Notes under the pieces: model-generated
Told to the model about the DNA's origin: nothing
Seen by the model: the letters and a program-made list of their open reading frames with translations, nothing else
Database searches by the model: none
Made by a program: the position numbers and the translations under genes
Origin: DRQF01 sp964559135
Lineage (GTDB): Bacteria; Planctomycetota; GCA-002687715; DRQF01
Length of the DNA: 64,000 nucleotides
Direction: 5' to 3'
Assembly: GCA_964559135.1 (NCBI GenBank)
Contig: CAZLGG010000001.1
Location: 1 to 64,000 of the forward strand
In this document: piece after piece, positions 55,824-64,000 of the stretch
Layout of the letters: every line of letters starts with the position of its first letter
How positions within the stretch are numbered: position 1 is the stretch's first letter

Positions 55824-57353
55824 ATGATGCAAGACAAGCAGAGAGCTCTGCGAGTTCTGATCCTCAATACCTTCGCCTTCACGGTTTGCTTTGCAGCCTG
55901 GATGATGAACGGCGTGTTGATCACCTTCTTGGTGGACAACGGCGTCTACCAATGGGACAAGGCTCAGCTCGGATGGCTCATCGGCATCCCTGTCCTGACC
56001 GGCTCCATCACTCGATTGCCCGTGGGGGTTCTCACCGACAAATACGGCGGCCGCAAGGTCTACGCCGCTCTCATGCTGCTGGCCGCCTTCTTCATGTTCA
56101 TGGTCAGCTACGCGGACTCCTACTCCGGATTCCTGCTCGCGGGCCTCGGTTTCGGAGTTTCCGGAGCCTCCTTCGCGGTGGGCATCGCCTACACATCGGT
56201 GTGGTTCCCGCCTCAGTACCAAGGAACCGCCCTGGGCGTCTTCGGGGCGGGAAATGCCGGCGCCGCGCTGACGAGCATCTTCGCCCCGACGCTTCTGAAG
56301 AGCCTCACGAACGGGGGTCAGAACCTCGAGGGCTGGAGGATGATGCCCAGGATCTACGCGGCGCTCCTCCTCGGAACGGCGGTTCTCTTCTGGTTCTTGA
56401 CCTATGAGAAGAAGGTCGTGCAGTCCAAGACGATGACTTTGGGCGAACGCCTCTCGCCACTTCGTCACATGCGTGTCTGGCGTTTCGGCCTCTACTACTT
56501 CCTCGTCTTCGGGGGGTTCGTGGCCCTGTCCCAGTGGTTGATTCCCTACTACGTCAACGTCTACTCCATGAGCGTCGTGACGGCCGGTCTCCTGGCCTCC
56601 ATCTTCAGTTTCCCATCCGGTGTGATTCGTGCCGTGGGAGGGTGGATGTCCGACAAGTTCGGCGCCCGATCGGTGATGTACTGGGTCCTCGGAGCCATCG
56701 GCATCTCCGCCGCTCTGCTCTCGATCCCGCGCATGGACCTTCAGTCGCCGGGCGCCGGCGTCATGGCGAAGCGGCCGGGCGTCGTCACGGAGGTGGCCTC
56801 CGACAAGGTCGTGATCGAAGACACGGTTTACAAACTGATTCCGCCGGCGACCGATGCCGACTGGAAGGATCAGGACGGCTTCCAGCCGTTCCCGAAGTCG
56901 CGATCCTGGCAGGTTCCGGCCGTCAAGGTCGGCGACAAGGTCAAGAAGAAGGAGCTGGTGGCCCGTGGCGTGACCTACATCCACTTCCAGTCGAACGTGT
57001 GGATCTTCACCTGTTTGGTCTTCGTCGTTGGTATCGCAATGGGCATCGGCAAGGCCGCCGTCTACAAGCACATTCCCGACTACTTTCCGAATGAGGTAGG
57101 CGTGGTCGGCGGGATGGTGGGCGTCCTCGGCGGCCTCGGCGGTTTCGTCTGCCCGATCATCTTCGGCTACCTCCTCAAGGGGACGGGCATCTGGAGCACA
57201 TGCTGGGTGTTCTTCCTGATTCTCACGATCGTTTGCCTCATCTGGATGCACCTGGTCATCCGCAAGATGCTTCACAAACGCGCGCCGCGGTTGGCCCGAC
57301 AGATCGAGGATCAAGCCGCCGACGTCTTCGCCCATGGGGAGGAAGATCGATGA
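55824..57353 (+). CDS. narK: NarK-type nitrate/nitrite transporter with an inserted barrel-sandwich-like domain
   Basis: 509 residues, major facilitator family, nitrate/nitrite porter branch. The signature GAGNAGAA lies at about residue 145 and the usual Arg residues lie in segments 2 and 8. Twelve segments are expected. Between two of them (about residues 311-391) sits an unusual hydrophilic insert: RPGVVTEVASDKVVIEDTVY, then VPAVKVGDKVKKKELVARG. The second part has the rhythm of a lipoyl/biotinyl-type barrel-sandwich fold. The sequence shows no obvious lysine-acceptor motif (MKM). It may bind a regulator or a cofactor. SD GGAGAGC precedes the ATG; the stop overlaps the second transporter (ATGA). 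Confidence 0.88.
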   Translation: MMQDKQRALRVLILNTFAFTVCFAAWMMNGVLITFLVDNGVYQWDKAQLGWLIGIPVLTGSITRLPVGVLTDKYGGRKVYAALMLLAAFFMFMVSYADSYSGFLLAGLGFGVSGASFAVGIAYTSVWFPPQYQGTALGVFGAGNAGAALTSIFAPTLLKSLTNGGQNLEGWRMMPRIYAALLLGTAVLFWFLTYEKKVVQSKTMTLGERLSPLRHMRVWRFGLYYFLVFGGFVALSQWLIPYYVNVYSMSVVTAGLLASIFSFPSGVIRAVGGWMSDKFGARSVMYWVLGAIGISAALLSIPRMDLQSPGAGVMAKRPGVVTEVASDKVVIEDTVYKLIPPATDADWKDQDGFQPFPKSRSWQVPAVKVGDKVKKKELVARGVTYIHFQSNVWIFTCLVFVVGIAMGIGKAAVYKHIPDYFPNEVGVVGGMVGVLGGLGGFVCPIIFGYLLKGTGIWSTCWVFFLILTIVCLIWMHLVIRKMLHKRAPRLARQIEDQAADVFAHGEEDR

Positions 57354-59017
57354 GCAACAAGCCCAAGAACCTCACCGCTCCCGAGACCCGACCGGGACGA
57401 TCTCTTTCCCATTGGGACGTCGAGGACGACGCCTTTTGGACCGGCGGCGGCAAGAAGGTCGCGGTCCAGAACCTCATCGTCTCCATCCCCAATCTGCTGT
57501 GCGCCTTCGCCGTATGGCTCTACTGGGGAATGCTGGCGAAGTTCATTCAGAAGGCGCATTTCTCCAATCCGGAACTCTTCAACTTCACCTGGGGTAACCA
57601 TGGTCAGGCGTTCGGCGGGGACGCGTATCGCAACGTGTTGTTCACGCTGCCCGCGGTCGCCGGCCTTGCCGGGGCGACGCTACGGATTCCGAATTCATTC
57701 ATGATCGCCCTCTGCGGCGGCCGCAACGTCAAGTTCATGACGACGGTCCTCCTGCTGATCCCGGCCGTCGGCGCCGGCATCGCGCTGCAGAACCCGGATA
57801 CCCCGTTCATCGCGTTCGTGATCCTGGCGGCTCTTTCGGGCGTCGGCGGCGGGGCCTTCGCATCGTCGATGTCGAACATCAGCTTCTTCTTTCCGAAGAA
57901 GATGCAGGGGCTGTCTCTCGGCTTGAACGCCGGGCTCGGCAACGCCGGTGTGAGCGTGATGCAGTTCCTGCTGCCTTGGATCATCACCTTCGGAGCGTTC
58001 GGAAAACTGGGCGGCGACCCCTACACGGTCGCCGGCCACTCGGTGTGGATTCAGAACGCCGCGTTGGTTTGGGTGCCCATCCTCGCTTTTCTCGCGATCC
58101 TGGCCTTTTTCCTCATGCACAACATGCCTCAGCACACGTGCGGACCGACGCCCATCGCCGTCGCGAAGTACCTGTGGTTGACGCTTCTGGGGTTCATCGG
58201 TGCAGGCGTCGGAATTGCTCTTTTGCTGACCGATTGGGGTGGATTCCCTTACCTCCTCAAGATACTCGCCATCCTGGTCGTGGCCGTACTCGTGACTCTC
58301 TTCGCGATGAAAAAGCTCACCCCGAAGGAGACGAGGAAGAATCTCGAAGGTCAATTCGCGATCTTCCACAACAAGCACAATTGGGTCATGACTTGGCTCT
58401 ACACGATGACGTTCGGTTCCTTCATCGGATATGCCAACGCCTTCCCAAAACTGATCGACGACGTCTTCGGTGTGATCCGCGTCGCCCCCGACGGGACGCA
58501 CCTTGCAGAAGGTTTGGTCAATCCCGCCGCGCCGCACTCGGCAACGTATATCTGGATCGGTGCCGGTGTCGGCGCGCTCATTCGGCCGGTCGGAGGTTGG
58601 CTGGCGGACAAGTTCGGAGGGGCCAGGGTCACTCACTGGGACACGATCCTCATGATCCTCTCGACCATCGGCGCCGGCTACATGGTGTCGTTGGCGAATC
58701 AGTCTCCCCATCCCGAACAGTATTTCATGCCGTTTCTGTTGCTCTTCATCGTGCTTTTCGCCACGACGGGCATCGGGAACGGATCGACCTTCCGCATGAT
58801 TCCGATCATCTTCCCGAAGGAGCAGGCGGGGCCCGTTCTCGGATGGACCTCCGCCATCGCCGCCTACGGAGCCTACATCATCCCGAAGGTCTTCGGTGCC
58901 CAGATCAAGGCGGGGCAGCCGCACTACGCACTGTACGGTTTTGCCGTCTACTACCTGAGTTGTCTCGTCGTGAACTGGTGGTTCTATGCCCGTAAGAACG
59001 CCGAGATCCACTGTTGA
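57350..59017 (+). CDS. narK: NarK-type nitrate/nitrite transporter, second copy
   Basis: 555 residues, major facilitator family, with the porter signature GLNAGLGNAGVSVMQ (about residues 183-197) and RPVGGWLADKFGGARVT (about 409-425). It lacks the insert of the first copy but has a 35-residue hydrophilic N-terminus. Two NarK types in tandem are known to work as nitrate/proton symporter and nitrate/nitrite antiporter; which copy does which cannot be told here. It is coupled to the first by ATGA, and actA follows after 10 bases. Confidence 0.9.
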   Translation: MSNKPKNLTAPETRPGRSLSHWDVEDDAFWTGGGKKVAVQNLIVSIPNLLCAFAVWLYWGMLAKFIQKAHFSNPELFNFTWGNHGQAFGGDAYRNVLFTLPAVAGLAGATLRIPNSFMIALCGGRNVKFMTTVLLLIPAVGAGIALQNPDTPFIAFVILAALSGVGGGAFASSMSNISFFFPKKMQGLSLGLNAGLGNAGVSVMQFLLPWIITFGAFGKLGGDPYTVAGHSVWIQNAALVWVPILAFLAILAFFLMHNMPQHTCGPTPIAVAKYLWLTLLGFIGAGVGIALLLTDWGGFPYLLKILAILVVAVLVTLFAMKKLTPKETRKNLEGQFAIFHNKHNWVMTWLYTMTFGSFIGYANAFPKLIDDVFGVIRVAPDGTHLAEGLVNPAAPHSATYIWIGAGVGALIRPVGGWLADKFGGARVTHWDTILMILSTIGAGYMVSLANQSPHPEQYFMPFLLLFIVLFATTGIGNGSTFRMIPIIFPKEQAGPVLGWTSAIAAYGAYIIPKVFGAQIKAGQPHYALYGFAVYYLSCLVVNWWFYARKNAEIHC

Positions 59018-59027
59018 GAGTCGAAGC

Positions 59028-59681
59028 ATGACACGTCGAACAGCCTTCGTCATCTTCTTCTGCGCTCTGTCTTTGACAGCGCTGGTCGTCCTCGAAGGAG
59101 CCGACCTGCGGACGACGGGAGACGCACGCGGCTATGCGCCGAAGCAGCCCATCGCTTTCTCTCATGCATTGCACGCCGGGGAGATGAAGATCGATTGCCG
59201 GTACTGCCATTTCGCGGCGGAGCGCAGCCGGCATGCCGGAATACCCGGCCCTGGGCTCTGCATGAATTGCCATCGTTTCGTGTCCGCCCCCATCCTGGAC
59301 GTCCGGCAGGAGGAGGCCAAAGCGAAGGCCGAGGGGCGGGAGGTGAAACCGGTGATCTCTCCGGAGATTCGGAAGATCTATGACGCCCTCGCCCTCGATG
59401 ACGCGCTGAAGCCCGTCGAGGGGGCGACGCCCGAGGGCGTCGCCTGGGTCAAGGTGCACAACCTACCGGACTTCGTCTTCTTCGATCACTCGCGCCACGT
59501 GGGTGCGGGTGTGGACTGCGCGATCTGTCACGGGCCCGTCGAAACCATGTCACGGGTTCGGCAGGTCGAGGATCTTTCCATGGGATGGTGCGTGAACTGC
59601 CATCGCCAAGTGAACGAGGAGGGTTGGAATGGGCGACGGGACCTCCACGCCTCGACCGACTGTTCGGTCTGTCATTACTGA
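59028..59681 (+). CDS. actA: Alternative complex III subunit ActA (pentahaem cytochrome c)
   Basis: 217 residues: one N-terminal membrane segment (about 5-22), then five haem c sites CRYCH 57, CMNCH 78, CAICH 164, CVNCH 188 and CSVCH 212. Five haems on one N-terminal anchor match ActA of the quinol:cytochrome c alternative complex III. It takes electrons from the ActB/ActC core toward a soluble or bound cytochrome. It lies 10 bases after the second narK and overlaps actB by 53 bases. Confidence 0.9.
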   Translation: MTRRTAFVIFFCALSLTALVVLEGADLRTTGDARGYAPKQPIAFSHALHAGEMKIDCRYCHFAAERSRHAGIPGPGLCMNCHRFVSAPILDVRQEEAKAKAEGREVKPVISPEIRKIYDALALDDALKPVEGATPEGVAWVKVHNLPDFVFFDHSRHVGAGVDCAICHGPVETMSRVRQVEDLSMGWCVNCHRQVNEEGWNGRRDLHASTDCSVCHY

Positions 59682-62600
59682 TCACGAACGCCAAGACGAC
59701 GGGCTGGCCAAGACCGGCGGGTGGCGGAGGGCCGACGGGGTCGAGGACATCCATCTCGGCGAGAGCGATCGTCCGCGGGATCTCGTGTTCCCAGACGGCG
59801 GATTCTCGCGCCGAGGCTTCCTGAAACTCGCGGGCTTCGGGATCGCCGGCTCCTTTTTCGCGTGTACGCGGGCGCCCGTACAGAAGGCGATTCCGCTTCT
59901 TTACCCGATCGAGGAGGTGGTTCCCGGGGACACGGTCGCCTATGCGTCGACCTGCCGCGGATGCAGCGCGGGTTGCGGCATTCTCGTGCGTTGCCGCGAG
60001 GGACGCCCCATCAAGATCGAGGGCTACCGTTCCTTCGAGGGTACTCCGGATCATCCGATCTCCGGGGGAGGGACGTGTGCCATCGGGCAGGCGTCGCTCC
60101 TGGGACTCTACGATTCCAAGCGCATCGCTGGCCCGCTCCGGATGGGAGAGTCGACCACCTGGAAGCAACTCGACGAGGCGATGGCCTCCGCGCTCGAGAG
60201 CACGGTCGAGGCCGGGAAATCGGTGCGTCTTCTTTCGAGGACGATGAACGGGCCCACGACCCTCGCTCGCATCGAGCGCTTCTTTGCGAAGTTCCCCAAC
60301 GGGGGCCACGTCCAATACGACGTCCCCTCCGCCACGGCGATTCTCGTCGCGCATGAGACGACGCACGGCGTGAAGGCGTTGCCTCGATACCTCATCGAGA
60401 ACGCCGAGGTCCTCGTTTCCTTCGATGCGGATTTTCTGGGGGCGTGGATCACCCCCGTCGAGCATGCGAAGGGTTGGGTCGCCGGTCGCGATCTCCTCGC
60501 CGGTGAGAAGACGCCCAAGCGGACGTTTCACCTCCAGGTCGAGAGCCGTCTCAGCTTGACGGGCTCCCGCGCCGACCGACGCTGGCTCGTGAAGCCCTCC
60601 GAGCAGGGCGCGGTCCTGGAGGCGCTGGTCGCCAGGCTCGCCCGGTTGGCCGGTCGGTCCTTGCCCTTCGAAGTCGCGGAAAAGGATCTTCCCGTCGCGG
60701 ACGTCGATGGCGTGGCCGAGCAGCTGTGGGCCGCCCGGGGGAGTGCACTGGTTTTGGACGGATCCAACGATCTGAGGCGTCAGCTCCTGGTCAATCTGGC
60801 CAACGACATGCTGGGCGCCTACGGAAAGACGCTGGACCTGGTCCGAGCGTCTCGCCAGCGTCGGGGCGACGATCGAGAGTGGCTCCGCCTCGTGGAGGAC
60901 ATGGAGAGCGGTCAAGTCGGCGTTCTGATCGTCCACGATGCCAACCCCATCCACGAGTCGGATCTCGGCGCCCGCTTCGCGAAGGCCCTCGAGAACGTGG
61001 ACCTCGTCTGCGCGACGTCGTCGCATCTGGACGAGACGTCGGCGCGAGCGCACTGGGTGGCGCCCGACCATCATTTCCTCGAATCCTTCGATGACGCGGA
61101 ACCGGTGGACGGCGTCATCACGACCTCTCAGCCCGTGGTGCGTCCGATCTTCGACACCCGCGCCGTTCGCGAGAGCTTGGCGACGTGGATGGGGGAGACG
61201 AACTACGACGACGAGGCGGCCAGGAAGTCCCACTTCGTGTCGGCCATCCACTCCCGTCGGGACGAGTCGTCCGATGCCGAAGGAGCCTGGAGCATGCTCC
61301 TGCAGAAGGGCTATTGCGTCGTTCCGCCTCGTCGCAAGATGAATCCTTCCTTCCGCATGCCGAAGTCCTGGCCCGCCTTCGCCGCGCCGACCGGGGAGGA
61401 AGGACTGGAACTCGTCGTGCACCCGAGTCTCACGATGTTGGAGGGACGAAGCGCCCACAACGCTTGGCTCCATGAGCTTCCCGATCCCGTCACGAAGGGG
61501 ACTTGGGGGAACTGGGTGTCCCTCGCTCCGGAGACCGCGGCCAGGTTGGAACTCGAAGAAGGCGACGAGGTCGAAGTCCGTCGCAAGGGCGATTCCAGCT
61601 CTTTGAAGATGAAGCTTCCCGTACAGATCCAACCGGGTCAGCATCCTGACGTCGTCGTCGTCCCGCTCGGTTTCGGCCGCATGGGGACCGACCGCTTCTC
61701 GAAGGTGGGGCCCCAGTGGCTGGAAGGGAATCTCACGGTCGCCGAGGGCGGCGTGATCGGGGCCAACGCGGCGCCGTTCATGATTCGGAGCGGAGGCCTC
61801 CTGAGCGAATGCTGCGGCGTCGTCAGGATCAAGCCGACTGGTGAACATCCCGGGATGGCCTGCACGCAAACCCATCACACGCTCACGGTTCCGCCGAATC
61901 TGGCGCCGAAGGGCGGCGAGGTGCGTCACGCGGTTCGCGAGATCAGTCTGACGGCTCTCGCAGCCGGCGCGACCGTGCGCGGGGAAGAACATCATGTCGA
62001 AAGCGAACTGTGGTCGGAGGACCACCCCAAGAGCCCGCACCACTGGCAGATGGTCGTCGACCTCGACCGGTGCACAGGCTGTTCCGCTTGCGTGACGGCC
62101 TGCCAGGTCGAGAACAACGTTCCCGTCGTCGGTCGAGATGAGGTGATGAGACGGCGCGAGATGCATTGGATTCGCATCGACCGCTACTACAGCGGCGAGG
62201 GCGAAGACGTGCGCGCCGCTTTCGAGCCCATGATGTGCCAGCAGTGCGACCACGCTCCTTGTGAGACGGTTTGCCCGGTTCTCGCGACGGTCCACAGCGA
62301 GGAAGGCCTGAACGCTCAGGTCTACAACCGTTGCGTGGGAACGCGCTACTGCGCCAACAACTGTCCTTACAAGGTGCGCCGGTTCAACTGGTTCAACTAT
62401 CCCCACCGGGATGGGTTGGAGAACCTCGTCCTCAACCCGGACGTCACGGTGAGAAGTCGGGGCGTCATGGAGAAGTGCAGCTTCTGCGTGCAGCGGATCC
62501 AAGAGGCCAAGGCCCAGGCGAAGCGGGAGGGAAGACCGCTCCGAGACGGGGAGATCGATCCAGCCTGTGCCCAGGCCTGCCCGACGAGGGCCATTCGGTT

Positions 62601-62745
62601 CGGCGACGGATTGGACCCCAAGAGCGAGGTCTCTCGTCTGACAGGCGATGCCAGAGGCTTCCGAGTCCTCGAGGAGATCAACGTGCGTCCTTCCGTGACC
62701 TACTTGGCGCTGGTGGTCGACGACGAGACCGGAAAGGGAGAGTGA
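59629..62745 (+). CDS. actB: Alternative complex III subunit ActB (iron-sulfur, molybdopterin-fold)
   Basis: 1038 residues. The twin-arginine signal SRRGFLKLAGFGIAGSF is at 60-76 after a long N-tail, with a possible lipobox Cys at 79. The first half has the fold of molybdopterin oxidoreductases (CRGCSAGCGILV) but lacks the cofactor ligands, as in other ActB. The C-terminal quarter carries NrfC-type clusters (CTGCSACVTACQ, CQQCDHAPCETVCP, CVGTRYCANNCP, CSFCVQR...CAQACP). GAGGAGGGTTGGA before the ATG supports this start inside actA. It is exported and periplasmic. Confidence 0.93.
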   Translation: MGDGTSTPRPTVRSVITDHERQDDGLAKTGGWRRADGVEDIHLGESDRPRDLVFPDGGFSRRGFLKLAGFGIAGSFFACTRAPVQKAIPLLYPIEEVVPGDTVAYASTCRGCSAGCGILVRCREGRPIKIEGYRSFEGTPDHPISGGGTCAIGQASLLGLYDSKRIAGPLRMGESTTWKQLDEAMASALESTVEAGKSVRLLSRTMNGPTTLARIERFFAKFPNGGHVQYDVPSATAILVAHETTHGVKALPRYLIENAEVLVSFDADFLGAWITPVEHAKGWVAGRDLLAGEKTPKRTFHLQVESRLSLTGSRADRRWLVKPSEQGAVLEALVARLARLAGRSLPFEVAEKDLPVADVDGVAEQLWAARGSALVLDGSNDLRRQLLVNLANDMLGAYGKTLDLVRASRQRRGDDREWLRLVEDMESGQVGVLIVHDANPIHESDLGARFAKALENVDLVCATSSHLDETSARAHWVAPDHHFLESFDDAEPVDGVITTSQPVVRPIFDTRAVRESLATWMGETNYDDEAARKSHFVSAIHSRRDESSDAEGAWSMLLQKGYCVVPPRRKMNPSFRMPKSWPAFAAPTGEEGLELVVHPSLTMLEGRSAHNAWLHELPDPVTKGTWGNWVSLAPETAARLELEEGDEVEVRRKGDSSSLKMKLPVQIQPGQHPDVVVVPLGFGRMGTDRFSKVGPQWLEGNLTVAEGGVIGANAAPFMIRSGGLLSECCGVVRIKPTGEHPGMACTQTHHTLTVPPNLAPKGGEVRHAVREISLTALAAGATVRGEEHHVESELWSEDHPKSPHHWQMVVDLDRCTGCSACVTACQVENNVPVVGRDEVMRRREMHWIRIDRYYSGEGEDVRAAFEPMMCQQCDHAPCETVCPVLATVHSEEGLNAQVYNRCVGTRYCANNCPYKVRRFNWFNYPHRDGLENLVLNPDVTVRSRGVMEKCSFCVQRIQEAKAQAKREGRPLRDGEIDPACAQACPTRAIRFGDGLDPKSEVSRLTGDARGFRVLEEINVRPSVTYLALVVDDETGKGE

Positions 62746-62749
62746 ATCG

Positions 62750-64000
62750 ATGAGTGACGAGGCTGCAGCCGTGCAAGTGCCCTTGATCACCGGCGGGAAG
62801 ACCTACGCCGATGTGACGGAGGACGTGTCGGGCATCTTGGAATCACGCCCCACCGGGCTGTGGTGGATCGGTTTCCTCATCGCTGCATCGGCCCTGGCCG
62901 TCGGGACCTTCGCCGTGATCTACCAGGTGATGACGGGCATCGGCACGTGGGGTCTGAATAAGACGGTCGGATGGGCGTTCGACATCACCAACTTCGTCTT
63001 CTGGGTCGGAATCGGTCATGCCGGAACGCTAATCTCGGCGATTCTCTTCCTGCTGCGACAGAAGTGGAGGACCTCTTTGAACCGCGGAGCGGAGGCCATG
63101 ACGATTTTTGCCGTCATGTGCGCCGGGTCCTATCCCCTCATCCACATGGGGCGTCCCTGGTTGGCGCACTGGGTGTTCCCCTATCCCAACATGAGGGGGT
63201 CGCTATGGGTCAACTTTCGATCCCCCTTGCTCTGGGACGTCTTCGCGATCGGGACGTACTTCCTCGTTTCTCTCACGTTCTGGTACTTCGGGTTGATTCC
63301 CGATCTCGCGACGCTTCGGGACCGGATGAAGAAAGGCTGGCGGCGAAGGGTTTACTCGGTTCTTTCCCTGGGGTGGGACGGGAGCCAGAGAACGTGGTCT
63401 AGATATGAATGCGTCTACCTGCTCTTGGCGGGCTTGGCGACGCCTCTCGTGGTGTCCGTGCACAGCGTGGTGAGTTTCGACTTTGCGACGGCGGTGATCC
63501 CCGGATGGCATACGACCATTTTTCCACCTTACTTTGTGATCGGCGCAATCTTCTCGGGTTTCGGCATGGTGTTGACACTCATGCTGGTCGCCAGGAAGGT
63601 CATGAGGCTCGAGAACTACATCACGCCCCGCCATATCGACGCCGCTTGCAAGGTCCTCTTGCTGACGGGTTCGCTGGTCGGGTTCGCGTACGCCACAGAG
63701 ATGTTCATCGCCTGGTACTCCGGCAATCCGGAGGAAGGATTCACGTTCCTCAATCGCGCGTACGGCCCCTTCGGGTGGGGTTATTGGATCATGGTGTGTT
63801 GCAATGTTCTCATCCCGCAGTTGCTCTGGTTCAAGTCGACCCGGCGCAACATGGTCTTGGTTTTCTTGATTTCGATCACCGTCAACATCGGAATGTGGTT
63901 CGAGCGATTCATCATCATCGTGACGTCGTTGCATCGGGACTTCCTGCCGTCGTCATGGACCTCCTACGCACCGACGCTGATCGAAATCGGAAGCCTGATC
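62750..64000 (+). CDS. actC: Alternative complex III subunit ActC (NrfD-like), 3' truncated by the window
   Basis: The frame is open from ATG 62750 to the window end (417 codons), four bases after actB. NrfD/PsrC-type quinol-site membrane protein; the eight to nine segments visible (WIGFLIAASALAVGTFAVIY, FVFWVGIGHAGTLISAILFL, and so on) match ActC. GHAGTLISA and HMGRPW are conserved quinone-site stretches. The remaining subunits (actD onward) should lie beyond the window. Confidence 0.92.
   Translation, partial: MSDEAAAVQVPLITGGKTYADVTEDVSGILESRPTGLWWIGFLIAASALAVGTFAVIYQVMTGIGTWGLNKTVGWAFDITNFVFWVGIGHAGTLISAILFLLRQKWRTSLNRGAEAMTIFAVMCAGSYPLIHMGRPWLAHWVFPYPNMRGSLWVNFRSPLLWDVFAIGTYFLVSLTFWYFGLIPDLATLRDRMKKGWRRRVYSVLSLGWDGSQRTWSRYECVYLLLAGLATPLVVSVHSVVSFDFATAVIPGWHTTIFPPYFVIGAIFSGFGMVLTLMLVARKVMRLENYITPRHIDAACKVLLLTGSLVGFAYATEMFIAWYSGNPEEGFTFLNRAYGPFGWGYWIMVCCNVLIPQLLWFKSTRRNMVLVFLISITVNIGMWFERFIIIVTSLHRDFLPSSWTSYAPTLIEIGSLI

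Noticed and set aside
59449..62790. 1113-codon open frame on the minus strand
   Set aside because: It is antisense to actB, which has clear iron-sulfur motifs. The minus translation is Arg/His-rich without any family motif, as expected of a shadow in GC-rich DNA.

Overview
The window is 64 kb of mostly GC-rich bacterial DNA from a Gram-negative-type cell: it has periplasmic multihaem cytochromes, lipoproteins, a twin-arginine signal and cytochrome-based respiration. The best guess is Planctomycetota. The reasons are an ECF sigma factor translationally coupled to a one-membrane-span Ser/Thr kinase, a large secreted beta-helix protein, DUF1573-type proteins and an alternative complex III. That placement rests on gene style, not on a marker tree. 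Two 10-N runs (7238-7247 and 40125-40134) each interrupt a gene and look like assembly placeholders, so this is probably a draft or metagenome contig.

Layout. 1-9 kb: tail of an unidentified gene, a UvrD/Rep-type helicase, a DUF4863 protein, a tetrahaem cytochrome, an M1-type metallopeptidase and a SWIM/SNF2 helicase. 8.7-16.8 kb: an accessory stretch, AT-richer in part, of secreted and membrane-anchored proteins of unknown function, a small sigma-like regulator, a decayed HNH-endonuclease gene, and two dispersed repeats that look like two copies of one module. 16.7-21.6 kb: a translationally coupled XdhC / histidine kinase-receiver / YfhO-like membrane protein operon. 21.7-26.7 kb: a DUF4160-DUF2442 pair, mnmG, two ferredoxins and an esterase-fold protein lacking its nucleophile. 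26.8-31.8 kb: ECF sigma factor, Ser/Thr kinase and lipoprotein, coupled by ATGA overlaps. 31.8-34.8 kb: Nudix, rhomboid and an aldehyde dehydrogenase.

34.8-37.5 kb is a selenocysteine locus on the minus strand: selA, selD and tRNA-Sec(UCA). selD is itself a selenoprotein gene. Its true start overlaps the selA stop, and codon 21 is UGA followed by a compact hairpin, so an ordinary ORF call loses its first 40 codons, including the catalytic residue. 37.7-44.6 kb carries a small zinc-ribbon protein, a Ycf48-like lipoprotein, tRNA-Pro, a radical SAM protein and two secreted proteins.

44.7-64 kb is a respiratory block read entirely on the plus strand. A membrane histidine kinase with a Cys-bearing PAS region and a sigma-54 activator lie just upstream of a good -24/-12 promoter candidate. 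Behind it runs one tightly packed operon: dihaem cytochrome c, narG, narH, narJ, narI, two narK-type transporters, then the first three alternative complex III genes (actA, actB, actC), cut by the window end. The order implies that nitrate transport, nitrate reduction (or the reverse reaction) and quinol:cytochrome c chemistry are made together as one electron-transfer unit. This is the strongest candidate here for an under-described system.
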